From Mucilaginibacter sp. L196 (GTDB taxonomy: Bacteria > Bacteroidota > Bacteroidia > Sphingobacteriales > Sphingobacteriaceae), in the NCBI RefSeq assembly GCF_009765905.1, contig NZ_LMUO01000011.1, positions 124,001 to 188,000 of the forward strand: 64,000 nt of DNA, in the 5' to 3' direction. The stretch's first letter is position 1, and every line of letters begins with the position of its first letter. The notes under the pieces were generated by a model, which was not told where the DNA came from, made no database searches, and worked only from the letters and a program-made list of their open reading frames with translations. This document shows, piece by piece, positions 24,202-33,027 of this stretch. Position numbers and translations under genes: made by a program.

Positions 24202-25005
24202 ATGAAAGGATTTATACTATCATTCCGCTCGGAGTTTTATAAGAGCCGTAAAACAGCCGGTTTCTGGAGTGCCGTTATATTGCCGTTGCTGCTTTGCCTA
24301 CTAATATTCGCCGGGTTTTACAGCCGAAGCGATAAAATGGTTATGGAACCCGGCATGATGCTTTGGGTTCAGTTTTCAGGTGCTATTTTAGGGGTGATGG
24401 GGTCGCTGTTATTGCCCATGCTTATTGTTTTTATTGGTTATTCGGTAAATAGCATCGAACATAAAGCCGATACCTGGAAAACGTTGTTCTCATTGCCAAT
24501 ATCCAAATTCGCGGTTTATAGCGCTAAGTATTTTTACGCCCTGTTCCTTGTATTTTTATGCCTTACCTTATTTGTACTTTTTACAGTTAGTTTCGGTAAT
24601 TTATTAGGTATGATAAAGCCTGAGTTGAAATTTCACGACTATGACATGTCGGGCGTTTTATCGCAGTTATATTTTAAACTGTTCCTTTCATCATTAGGCA
24701 TATTATCTATACAGTTTTTATTGAGCCTGTTATTTCGGGATTTTTTAAAGCCGATGGGGATTGGTTTTGTGGCTACCATAACCGGTGTTATATTGGTTAT
24801 AAATCAGTGGAAATATGATTACCTGTTCCCATATTCGCATCCAATGCTGGCACTAAGCGCATTGCCACAGCATCACAGCCATGCCGCAGGTAGCAACCCA
24901 ATCAGCGTTGATCTATTCACCCAGGAAATTTATGTAAGCCTGATTATAGCTGCGGTAGTATTTATAGCTGGATATTTTATTGTGCTGAAGAAAAGTGTGA
25001 AATAA
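24202..25005 (+). CDS. ABC-2 type permease
   Basis: 267 residues with about six transmembrane helices and an N-terminal FRSEFYKSRKTAGFWSAVIL segment, the usual amphipathic start of ABC-2 permeases of the bacitracin/lantibiotic type. The loop after helix 2 contains EHKADTWKTLFSLPISK, the coupling-helix-like motif that contacts the ATPase. It starts 4 bp after the ATPase gene. It forms the membrane half of the exporter; a dimer with two ATPase subunits is expected. It is the last gene of the unit, followed by repeat elements. Confidence 0.85.
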   Translation: MKGFILSFRSEFYKSRKTAGFWSAVILPLLLCLLIFAGFYSRSDKMVMEPGMMLWVQFSGAILGVMGSLLLPMLIVFIGYSVNSIEHKADTWKTLFSLPISKFAVYSAKYFYALFLVFLCLTLFVLFTVSFGNLLGMIKPELKFHDYDMSGVLSQLYFKLFLSSLGILSIQFLLSLLFRDFLKPMGIGFVATITGVILVINQWKYDYLFPYSHPMLALSALPQHHSHAAGSNPISVDLFTQEIYVSLIIAAVVFIAGYFIVLKKSVK

Positions 25006-25038
25006 ATATTGAAATACAGAATTGTCATTGCTTTTAAA

Positions 25039-25130
25039 TTGTCATTCTGAGCGGAGCGAAGAATCTTCTTCGATTTGCAAAGCGAACCATGCACGGTGCA
25101 GAAGATTCTTCGCTCCGCTCAGAATGACAA
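25039..25130. repeat. Palindromic element, family A copy 4
   Basis: Left arm TTGTCATTCTGAGCGGAGCG then AAGAATCTTCT, right arm AGAAGATTCTTCGCTCCGCT then CAGAATGACAA, spacer of about 34 bp. It lies between the ABC permease and plsC genes, which converge here. Confidence 0.9.
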
Positions 25131-25156
25131 GAAGATTATGGTAATCGTACAGAAAG

Positions 25157-25187
25157 TTCGCGATTGCTTCGTTCCTCGCAATGACAA
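25157..25187. repeat. Solo arm of a related repeat (family B)
   Basis: TTCGCGATTGCTTCGTTCCT then CGCAATGACA. The same sequence in the opposite orientation is at 44635-44664. It looks like a single arm of a palindromic element related to family A (shared TGTCAT/ATGACA ends). No partner arm is found within 100 bp. Confidence 0.7.
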
Positions 25188-25195
25188 TCCATTAC

Positions 25196-25957
25196 TTATT
25201 TCACCTCGTAAGGCTTGGCAGGGGCCTGCCCTAAAGCAGCACGGATGTTGTTCTCAGCAGTTAATACCAATTCTTCAGCAGGCGTTTTGCCCGGCTCAAT
25301 AGGTGTTAAAACTTCAACCTGCATTTGGGTAAAAGCGTTAACCGGGTAATAACCATATTTTATAACGGCCCACGAGTTTTTAATCACAATTGGGACTAAT
25401 AGAGCTTCGGGGCACTTTTTCAAAAGAGTAGCAATACCGGCAGCACGAAATGGCTTTACTTTACCATTTTTAGATCTTGTACCTTCAGGGAATATCACTG
25501 CCGACCATTTGTGCTCTTTCATCCGTTGCCCCAGTTTCACAATCTCCATAATGGATTGGCGCTGATCTTTACGGTCGATATTTGCCGCGCCGCCATATTT
25601 TAGGTTGAAGGAGATGGATGGTATACCACGGGTCAATTCAATTTTCGAGATAAATTTTGCATGATATTTACGCAGATACCAAATCAGTGGCGGAATATCA
25701 AACATACTTTGATGATTGGATATAAAGATAATCGGGCGCCCTTCCGGTAAATGTTGATTATTAGTAAATTTTGTAGTATTGCCTGATAAGTACAGGCTGC
25801 GCATCAAACACAGGTTTAAAACATCGACTACTTTTTTATGTGCCGAGTAGCCACCCAACTTATAAGCTAACCACTGTAAAGGATGAAAAATGCAGAGTGT
25901 CAGAAAGAAAACTACTGCAACAATGGGGGTTAAAATATAGCCGAAAACCTTTTTCAT
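25196..25957 (-). CDS. plsC: 1-acyl-sn-glycerol-3-phosphate acyltransferase (PlsC family)
   Basis: 253 residues, with an N-terminal hydrophobic helix anchoring it to the inner membrane. The HX4D catalytic motif is NHQSMFD, and the glycerol-phosphate-binding motif is FPEGTRSKNG, followed by RAAGIATLLKKC and VPIVIKNSWAV. It acylates lysophosphatidic acid to phosphatidic acid in phospholipid synthesis. The length and motif spacing are those of PlsC. It is transcribed away from the Nudix gene 58 bp upstream on the same strand. Confidence 0.9.
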   Translation of the reverse strand: MKKVFGYILTPIVAVVFFLTLCIFHPLQWLAYKLGGYSAHKKVVDVLNLCLMRSLYLSGNTTKFTNNQHLPEGRPIIFISNHQSMFDIPPLIWYLRKYHAKFISKIELTRGIPSISFNLKYGGAANIDRKDQRQSIMEIVKLGQRMKEHKWSAVIFPEGTRSKNGKVKPFRAAGIATLLKKCPEALLVPIVIKNSWAVIKYGYYPVNAFTQMQVEVLTPIEPGKTPAEELVLTAENNIRAALGQAPAKPYEVK

Positions 25958-26015
25958 GAGTGTTTGATACCGCTAAATTATAAATTTTCGACGAAGAAAT
26001 CTAAAGCTCTGATTT

Positions 26016-26576
26016 TCACAACTTCCCTTCCAGTATCATCAATTTAACCTTCAATATGGTGGCGACAGCGACAGAGTCGGTTATTTCGCCATTGCAAACC
26101 ATTTGGTAAACAGTTTCAAAAGGTACTTTATTAACGATTAGCTGTTCGGTATCTTCAGGTTCGGCTTCGAATTGTTTTAAGTCGCGGGCTAAATAAATAA
26201 TACATAGCTCATCACTAACCGAGTTTGACAAATGCATGCGTTGTATTTCAGTCCAGTTATCAGCCTTCAGGCCTGTTTCTTCCAGCAACTCCCGTTTAGC
26301 CGAATCAAGGGTGTCAATGCCAATAATACCTCCGCCTTCAGGTATCTCCCAGCTATATTGATCCAGCGCGAAACGGTATTGCCCAACCAGATAAGTGTTC
26401 AAATCATCATCCAAAGGGATAATACCTATGGCAATATTTTTAAAATGCACCTTGCCATAAATACCCGGGTTGCCCGATGGATTGATCACCTGGTACTCGG
26501 TTAAATTTATCCATGAGTTGTCATAAACAACCTTTTCCGCGGTTACTTTCCAGGGGTTATCTTTAGGATGATGCAT
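26016..26576 (-). CDS. Nudix hydrolase (ADP-ribose pyrophosphatase-like)
   Basis: 186 residues. The Nudix box core RELLEETGL is intact, with upstream GGGIIGIDTLDSAK; the first Glu of the GX5E part of the consensus appears to be Ile, while the metal-binding REXXEE residues are all present. The N-terminal SNINLTEYQV-like start, the strand with YLVGQYRFALDQYSWEIPEG, and the overall length fit the ADP-ribose/sugar-nucleotide pyrophosphatase group. It probably hydrolyses ADP-ribose or a similar nucleoside diphosphate derivative in the cytosol. The substrate is inferred. Confidence 0.82.
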   Translation of the reverse strand: MHHPKDNPWKVTAEKVVYDNSWINLTEYQVINPSGNPGIYGKVHFKNIAIGIIPLDDDLNTYLVGQYRFALDQYSWEIPEGGGIIGIDTLDSAKRELLEETGLKADNWTEIQRMHLSNSVSDELCIIYLARDLKQFEAEPEDTEQLIVNKVPFETVYQMVCNGEITDSVAVATILKVKLMILEGKL

Positions 26577-26612
26577 GCGGTAAAGGTAAAAATGTTGTTT
26601 ATCCTTTCAAAC

Positions 26613-29021
26613 CTATTTTGCCTTTATAGTTAAAGTAGCACTTTGCAATCCTTGTGATGTAGCTGTGAAATTAATAACACCCGGTGTTTCTTTACTCTGA
26701 ACAATTGCTAATGCCAAACCATGGAACGCCTTGCGATAGTTCACTTTAAAAGAATCATGATTAACCGGGTCGCCATTGTCAACACCGGCTATAAAGGCAT
26801 TGTTATTTAGTTTAAAGTTTACCAAATTATCAGCATCTGGAACTACATTGCCGTCCTTGTCCAATATCTTAACCGTGATGAACGACAAATCTTTGCCATC
26901 GGCATTAATCACTTTTCTATCGGCAATCAGCTCAATTTTAGCAGGTGCGCCCGCAGTGTGGATCTCTTGTGTTAAAACAACCTTACCATCCTTACGCGAT
27001 ACCGCTTTTAATGTACCCGGTACATACTTTACACGCCACATTACATGCAGGTCATCACCGGTTTTCTTTTTGATGCCCAGGGATTTTCCGTTTAGGTATA
27101 ATTCCACTTCGTCAGCATGGTTATAAAATGCCCAAACGTCAACCACTTTACCCGGCTGCCAGTTCCAATGCGGAAAAATGTGCAGCACTGTTTTATTGGT
27201 CCATTCACTTTGATACATGTAGTAAATATCTTTAGGGAAACCAGCCAGATCAACAATACCGAAATACGAGCTGCGCGATGGCCAGCTATACGGTGTAGGC
27301 TCGCCTAAATAATCAAAGCCGGTCCAGATGTAGAAGCCGGAAAGAAAATTATATTTCTTCATTACTTTCCAGGTAGCTTCATGTGTTGAACCCCATGGCG
27401 GTCTAACATTATCATAAGCAGATACGGTATGGTCCGGGTTACCCACAAAGCCTAAATTAGTTGGCCAAATTCTTATGCTGTCAGATGGCATATCATAATA
27501 CCCGCGGGTTTCTAAGCCCGAAGTAGTTTCCGTAGCAATGAATTTTTTGCCCGGATACCTATCATGAAAAGTCGCGTAATCAAACTGATGATAGTTATAA
27601 CCAATCAGATCGATAGCACCCGATTTAATGATTTTGTTGGATGTGTCCGGACGGTCATTAGCTGTTGTAATTGGCCTCGTAAGGTCCAAGCTATGAACAA
27701 TTGCAGCCAGTTCAGGCGCTATGCGTAATGCACTGGTATCGTGTTGCTGCGGAATTTCGTTGCCAATGCTCCATATAAAAACACTTGGGTGGTTACGGTC
27801 GCGAAGGATTTGATCTTCCAGGTCTCGTTTATGCCACTCTTTAAAATACAGGTGATAATCATATTTAACCTTCTCCCATTCCCAGCAATCAAATGCTTCG
27901 TCCATCACAATAAAGCCCATTTTATCGCATAGATCCAAAAGTTCAGGGGCAGGTGGGTTATGCGATGTGCGGATACCATTACATCCCATCGCTTTTAATA
28001 TTTGTAATTGACGCTCTAATGCGCGGGTATTTAATGCTGAGCCTAAGCTGCCCAAATCGTGGTGATCGCAAACGCCTAATATTTTTACTTGTTTACCATT
28101 TAATAAGAAACCTTTATCTGCATCAAAATTAAAATAGCGGATACCTAATGAGGTGGTATAAGTATCTAAAACACTCCCATTTGATAAAACTTTGCTTACA
28201 ACCTTATAAAGGTAAGGGCGATCAACCGACCAAAGAATCGGATTTGTTACCTCAATGTTTTGATTGATAACAGCTGCAATATCACCTGCATCTTTTACTT
28301 CGGATGTAATGCTTTTAACGGTTTTGCCTGATTCGTCGACTATGCTTGTTTCTAAATCAACTTTGCCCTGTGTTGCTTTTACTAAGCTTGTTTTTATATT
28401 GATTTGAGCTGAATGATCACTCACCTGCGGGGTAGTTACATAAGTACCCCAATGGCTTATTGCTGTTTTGTTAGTAGTCACCAACCAAACATTCCTATAA
28501 ATACCTGAACCCGAATACCACCTTGAATTCGGCTGTACTGAATTATCAACCTTAACAACAATGGTGTTTTTGCCACCAAAATTTAAATAAGGCGTCAATT
28601 CATACCTGAACGAGATATAACCATTCGGCCTGAAACCTAATTTGTGCCCGTTTATCCAAACAGTACTTTTTTGGTAAACACCATCAAAGTCAACATAAAT
28701 CCTTTTGCTTTGGGCCGATACAGGCTCAATAAATGTTTTACGGTACCAGCCTATGCCGCCCGGTAAGGCACCGCCTTCGGGTGTTGCGGGGTTGTCTTTA
28801 CTAAATTTACCTTCAATACTCCAATCATGCGGTAAATTAAGATTACGCCAGTTAGCATCGTTAAAGGTGGTTAGCTCAGCGCCATTCACATCCCCTAAAT
28901 GGAAATGCCATCCTTTATCAAAATCAGCAATAGTTCTGCCTTGTGCAAAAACGGTTGATGTAAATAATAATAATGCTATAGCTAGCATCGCTGCTCTTTT
29001 TATAAATTGAATAGCTGGCAT
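26613..29021 (-). CDS. Secreted glycoside hydrolase family 2 (beta-galactosidase-like)
   Basis: 802 residues with a signal peptide (AAMLAIALLLFTSTVFAQ). The order is a sugar-binding jelly roll (GWHFHLGD to WYSGSGIYRNVWL), an Ig-like domain, a TIM barrel with acid/base Glu422 in WSIGNEIPQQ and nucleophile Glu498 in FIATETTSG, then a DUF4982-type domain (NHADEVELYLNGKSLG) and a C-terminal Ig-like domain. GH2 members cleave beta-galactosides, beta-glucuronides or beta-mannosides; this layout is commonest among beta-galactosidases of plant-polysaccharide degraders. Periplasmic or outer membrane. No SusC/SusD pair is adjacent. Confidence 0.9.
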   Translation of the reverse strand: MPAIQFIKRAAMLAIALLLFTSTVFAQGRTIADFDKGWHFHLGDVNGAELTTFNDANWRNLNLPHDWSIEGKFSKDNPATPEGGALPGGIGWYRKTFIEPVSAQSKRIYVDFDGVYQKSTVWINGHKLGFRPNGYISFRYELTPYLNFGGKNTIVVKVDNSVQPNSRWYSGSGIYRNVWLVTTNKTAISHWGTYVTTPQVSDHSAQINIKTSLVKATQGKVDLETSIVDESGKTVKSITSEVKDAGDIAAVINQNIEVTNPILWSVDRPYLYKVVSKVLSNGSVLDTYTTSLGIRYFNFDADKGFLLNGKQVKILGVCDHHDLGSLGSALNTRALERQLQILKAMGCNGIRTSHNPPAPELLDLCDKMGFIVMDEAFDCWEWEKVKYDYHLYFKEWHKRDLEDQILRDRNHPSVFIWSIGNEIPQQHDTSALRIAPELAAIVHSLDLTRPITTANDRPDTSNKIIKSGAIDLIGYNYHQFDYATFHDRYPGKKFIATETTSGLETRGYYDMPSDSIRIWPTNLGFVGNPDHTVSAYDNVRPPWGSTHEATWKVMKKYNFLSGFYIWTGFDYLGEPTPYSWPSRSSYFGIVDLAGFPKDIYYMYQSEWTNKTVLHIFPHWNWQPGKVVDVWAFYNHADEVELYLNGKSLGIKKKTGDDLHVMWRVKYVPGTLKAVSRKDGKVVLTQEIHTAGAPAKIELIADRKVINADGKDLSFITVKILDKDGNVVPDADNLVNFKLNNNAFIAGVDNGDPVNHDSFKVNYRKAFHGLALAIVQSKETPGVINFTATSQGLQSATLTIKAK

Positions 29022-29097
29022 AATTGGTTTAATTGGAATTAATGTATAAACGACAGTAAATGTAATTAATATATCTTAATCACAAATAAATAAATAA

Positions 29098-29127
29098 AAA
29101 TGCCACGGTAACGTTACCGTGGCATTT
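29098..29127 (-). terminator. Rho-independent terminator of the DoxX gene
   Basis: A perfect 30-bp palindrome (AAATGCCACGGTAAC and its exact complement), 24 bp past the DoxX stop. On the minus strand it is followed by a T-rich tract (TTTTTATTTATTT). Confidence 0.85.
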
Positions 29128-29150
29128 CATAATATTAAATAAAGGTTAGC

Positions 29151-29543
29151 TTAAACTGTTGGCGAAGCAGTAAATATGCTTGTATAATACTTGCGGTAAG
29201 CATAACCCAAAAATAGGTTGATTAATATCATCGGCGCTGCCATAGTCAAGCCTGCCGGTTCCAAAAACGCATGGAATAAAAAGATATTAAGTGTTATCGG
29301 GAAAATGACTAACAAAAACAATGCAGTGTATTTGTTGATTAATAAAAATATGCCGCTTACAATTTCAACCACTTTTAATAGCGGGAAAAAATAGCCTGCA
29401 CCAAATAGTCCACCTTCAAAACCAGCTGCTGCTTTTGACATTGGAGGGGGTGACATGTGTAAAAAATGTAGGAAAAACTCAAGGCCAAATACTAAATAAA
29501 CAAGACCCAATAATGATCGGGTAATTAATACTGCAATTTTCAT
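29151..29543 (-). CDS. DoxX-like membrane protein
   Basis: 130 residues with four transmembrane helices. The N-terminal LLGLVYLVFGLEFFLHFL with a later FEGGLFGAGYFFPLLKVVEI block is typical of DoxX-like proteins, a broad family of small membrane proteins with links to thiosulfate/quinone metabolism and to redox stress. The role here is unknown. It is divergent from the small exported protein and TonB receptor genes, with a 100-bp shared promoter region, and has its own terminator. Confidence 0.75.
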   Translation of the reverse strand: MKIAVLITRSLLGLVYLVFGLEFFLHFLHMSPPPMSKAAAGFEGGLFGAGYFFPLLKVVEIVSGIFLLINKYTALFLLVIFPITLNIFLFHAFLEPAGLTMAAPMILINLFLGYAYRKYYTSIFTASPTV

Positions 29544-29630
29544 GATTATGGTTTTAATGAATGTTTAAACATTTGAATTTAGTAATAATATTGACATATT
29601 CAAATTATGCGTAGCTTTAGTAAAAGCTGC

Positions 29631-29638
29631 TACCTTTG
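29631..29638 (+). promoter_or_regulatory. Candidate minus-7 box upstream of the 133-residue exported protein
   Basis: TACCTTTG, a perfect TAnnTTTG match, ends 5 bp before the ATG at 29644. The preceding GTAGCTTT...AAAGCTGCTAC is an imperfect palindrome that could be an operator. The minus-33 box is not clear. Confidence 0.45.
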
Positions 29639-29643
29639 TTGTA

Positions 29644-30045
29644 ATGGTATTTAGGAACATTACACTGTGTTACTTAATCTGCGTATTCTTAATAGGCAGC
29701 TCCATCCTACCATTAGGCGATTTTTCTTTGGCGAATGACCTGCCTAAAATGTATCAATCTTACACAAAACTGGCAAATCCTGAAGAAGTTGGAATTGTTG
29801 ATTTTGTTGGAGATTATCTGTTTGCCGGTAGAGCTTTATTGGGCCATAACAAAAACGATAAATCCGAAAACTCATCAACATCGGTACAGTTTCAACATGC
29901 ACCTATAGGCTTTAATTTGGTTTACAGTCGTGCCGAAACGGTTTGTATCCTTATAAAGGATTTCAAAATCACTCACAGCCAATTTAAAAATCCTATTGAA
30001 ACAACCGGGTATCATCCTGAATTATTTCGACCTCCTTTAGTTTAG
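29644..30045 (+). CDS. Hypothetical exported protein encoded before a TonB receptor
   Basis: 133 residues with an N-terminal hydrophobic signal (NITLCYLICVFLIGSSILPL). The mature part is soluble and has no catalytic motif; it ends in YHPELFRPPLV. Short exported proteins with a similar FRPP tail occur upstream of TonB-dependent receptors in Bacteroidota (from memory, unverified). It lies 94 bp ahead of the receptor start on the same strand, so the two may share a promoter and substrate. The ATG at 29644 is 5 bp after a perfect minus-7 box. Confidence 0.5.
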   Translation: MVFRNITLCYLICVFLIGSSILPLGDFSLANDLPKMYQSYTKLANPEEVGIVDFVGDYLFAGRALLGHNKNDKSENSSTSVQFQHAPIGFNLVYSRAETVCILIKDFKITHSQFKNPIETTGYHPELFRPPLV

Positions 30046-30139
30046 TCTTATTTCTGCTTTAATTAATTATTAGCATCCTCTAAAGGGTATGCTGTCATCC
30101 GCTTATGGGGCTGTTAACGGCCTAAAGACTAAACAATTC

Positions 30140-32304
30140 ATGAAAAAAATATTAACCATATTGGCAATACTGGCTTGCAATGCTGTATACGCCCAAAATA
30201 TATTTAAAGCGATAATAAGGGACGATGACACCAAAAAAAACCTACCTGGTGCAACAGCAATAATTACCGCTTTAAACAAAGGTGCTACTGCTGATACTTC
30301 CGGAGCGATTATTATCAACAATATTCCCGATGGAAAAATAGAGATCACGTTTAGCTTTGTTGGGTACATCTCACAAGATAAAACAATAAATTTTCCGTTG
30401 AAAAATAGTGACCCATTGGAAATTGACCTTGAGCCACTGGCTGGTGAACTGGCAGAAGTTGCTATACAAACCACCCGGACCAATCAAAACCTAAGTGATA
30501 TACCCACACGTGTTGAAGCGCTACCTCAGGAGGAAATGGACGAGAAAGGCACTATGCGTCCCGGTGATATTAAAATGCTGCTGGGCGAGACAACAGGTAT
30601 ACAGGTACAGCAAACTTCTGCTGTTAGTAATGATGCCAACTTTAGAATAGAAGGGCTCGATAGCAGATATACACAACTGCTGCAAGACGGAATGCCGCTT
30701 TATCAGGGCTTTTCAGGTGAGTTAAGCTTGTTGCAAGTATCACCTTTGGATTTAAAACAGGTAGAGTTTATTAAAGGATCTGCATCTACCTTGTATGGAG
30801 GCGGAGCCATAGCCGGATTGATCAATTTGATAAGTAAAACACCATTGGATAAGCCCGAATTAACTTTTCTAGTAGACGGTAACTCAGCCAAGGGCGCAGA
30901 TGCTGATGTTTTTTATTCGCAAAAATGGGCAAATATAGGCACTACTATATTTGGTTCTTACAATTACAATGGGGCATATGCTCCCGGTGGCACAACATTT
31001 ACTGCCATCCCTAAAACAGATAGGTTTACTTTAAACCCCAAAGTGTTTTTTTATCTGGGTGATAAAGATTCAGGTTGGGTTGGATTAAATGGAACCTACG
31101 AAAACCGGTTGGGTGGCGATATACAAGTTGTTGATGGCCACCCCGATGATCTGCACCAATATTTTGAACAAAATAAAACCTACCGATTTTCTACACAGCT
31201 GTCATTCACCCATAAAATTGATACCGCAAGTCAAATCAATTTTAAAAATACGGTGGGTTATTTTAATCGCAGCTTAACAGAGCCAGGTTACAGTTTTAAC
31301 GGAAAGCAAACATCTTCCTACAGCGAAGTAAATTATGTGTACCATAATAAAATATTCAATTGGGTAGTAGGTAGCGATTTACAAACCGATAATTTGAATG
31401 TACCCGGATCAATGAGCTATTTGAGTTATAATATCAATACGATCGGGGTATTTGTTCAAAATACATACAAGGCAACCAGATGGTTTTCGTTGGAGACAGG
31501 TTTGAGATTAGATTACAATACTCCCGCACCTATCAATAAAACTAATGGTGTTTTTGTATTGCCCAGGGTAAATGGATTATTTAAAATAGATGAACATTTA
31601 ACCAGCAGAATAGGAGGTGGATTAGGCTATAAAATGCCAACCATATTTAACGATCAAACCGAGGAGCAGGGTTATAAGGGGATTGAGCCCGTAAATGTTT
31701 CCAATCTAAAAGCAGAACAATCGTATGGGCTTAACGGCGATATTAATTATCGCAATACTATTGGCGATGGGGTTATTAATGTAAATCAATTGTTTTTTGT
31801 CACCAAAGTTAATCAGCCGCTTTTGCTGGAAAATAACATTTATGCCAATGCTCCCGGTAATCTAACCACTTCAGGTGCTGAGACAAACCTTAAGTTTTTG
31901 TAGACAACCTTGGCATTTACTTAGGTTATACCTACACTGATACTAAACAGCATTTTAATAACGTCACCACAACGCAGCCCCTCACCCCAAAGAATAGGAT
32001 AAGCGCGGATGTGACTTATGAAGTTGAGAATAGCTTTAGAGCTGGTGTTGAAGGTTTTTACAATAGCCAACAATTAATGAGCGACGGAACGACAGGCAGA
32101 GGATTTTGGACTTTCGGTTTACTGGTCCAAAAGATGTGGGCACATTTTGATATATTCATAAATGCTGAAAATTTGACAGATCAAAGGCAAACAAAGTGGG
32201 GAAGCATTTACATTGGTACTATAACTAACCCTGTTTTTAATGATATATACGCCCCACTGGACGGTATTGTGGTTAATGCCGGATTAAGAATTAAGGTAAA
32301 ATAA
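30140..32304 (+). pseudogene. TonB-dependent receptor with a frameshift
   Basis: The reading frame opens at ATG 30140 (MKKILTILAILACNAVYA signal; an earlier ATG at 30089 would bury it) and runs to a TAG at 31901-31903, then continues in the +1-shifted frame from 31900 to the stop at 32304. Adding one T to the T5 run at 31895-31899 restores NLKFFVDNLGIYLGYTYTD without interruption. The domains are a CarboxypepD_reg-like module (residues 20-100), a plug (VEALPQEEMDEKGT to GGGAIAGLINLISKTP), and a barrel ending in AGLRIKVK. It is about 720 residues if intact. It would import a chelate or other large solute across the outer membrane. The break removes the last strands, so as written it is non-functional. 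Confidence 0.85.
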
Positions 32305-32376
32305 ACAGTGGCAGCAATTGCCTAATTTATGACCTACGTAAAACATTATCACGTTAAATGATCTTTATAAAATGAG

Positions 32377-32426
32377 TAAATTTGGTAAAGAATAAGTATT
32401 TAACCATGTATATTAAATATGGTTAA
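32377..32426 (+). promoter_or_regulatory. msrA promoter box and palindrome
   Basis: TAAATTTG (32377-32384) is a perfect minus-7 box 45 bp upstream of msrA. Directly after the expected start of transcription lies TTAACCAT-N11-ATGGTTAA (32400-32407 and 32419-32426), a perfect 8-bp inverted repeat ending 3 bp before the msrA ATG. It would fit a repressor operator or a hairpin that occludes ribosome entry. Confidence 0.45.
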
Positions 32427-32429
32427 GAA

Positions 32430-33008
32430 ATGGAAGGAGTTAAAAATAGCGCCATGTCTTCAAATCTTCAGAAAATAACATTTGGCAATGGATGCTTTTG
32501 GTGTACCGAAGCTATATTTCAAACAGTTAGGGGTGTAAAAAAAGTTACTTCAGGGTATATGGGTGGCCAAACCGATCATCCTACCTATAAGCAAATTTGC
32601 AGGGGAGATACCGGCCATGCCGAAGTAACCGAAGTAGAGTATGACGGCGATCAAATCACTTTTAACGAATTGTTGCTGATATTTTTCCGTACGCATAATC
32701 CAACCACGCTTAACCGCCAGGGGAATGATGTGGGCACGCAATATCGCTCGGCTATATTTTATTATACCGAGGAGCAGAAACAACAGGCAGAAGAAATGAT
32801 TAAAAAGCTGACCGCCGAAAGTGTTTTTGATGACCCGATAGTTACCGAAATAACCCCTGCCAGCAAATTTTATATAGCCGAAGATTATCATCAGAATTAT
32901 TTTAATGATAATCCTTCGCAGCCGTACTGTTCTTTTGTGATACAGCCTAAATTAAATAAGTTTGCAAAGGAATTCACCCAAAAAATAAAGCCGGAATTAT
33001 TGCAATAA
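32430..33008 (+). CDS. msrA: Peptide-methionine (S)-S-oxide reductase
   Basis: 192 residues. The catalytic motif GNGCFWCTEAIF places the nucleophilic Cys22 and Cys25; GYMGGQTDHPTYKQICRGDTG, HNPTTLNRQGNDVGTQYRS and YHQNYF are the conserved MsrA blocks (quoted in separate parts). It reduces methionine S-sulfoxide in proteins and free methionine with thioredoxin. No signal peptide, so it is cytosolic. A second in-frame ATG at 32454 would also keep all motifs. The stop codon lies inside a hairpin (32985-33020). Confidence 0.94.
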   Translation: MEGVKNSAMSSNLQKITFGNGCFWCTEAIFQTVRGVKKVTSGYMGGQTDHPTYKQICRGDTGHAEVTEVEYDGDQITFNELLLIFFRTHNPTTLNRQGNDVGTQYRSAIFYYTEEQKQQAEEMIKKLTAESVFDDPIVTEITPASKFYIAEDYHQNYFNDNPSQPYCSFVIQPKLNKFAKEFTQKIKPELLQ

Positions 33009-33020
33009 TCCCGGCTTATT
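32985..33020 (+). terminator. Hairpin overlapping the msrA stop codon
   Basis: AATAAAGCCGG (about 32984-32994) pairs with CCGGCTTATT (33011-33020), extended by AATTATT/AATAAT pairs around the stop at 33006-33008. There is no long T-tract, so it may be an mRNA-stabilising or attenuating structure between msrA and the lipoprotein phosphatase rather than a full terminator. Confidence 0.5.
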
Positions 33021-33027
33021 GCTCACC

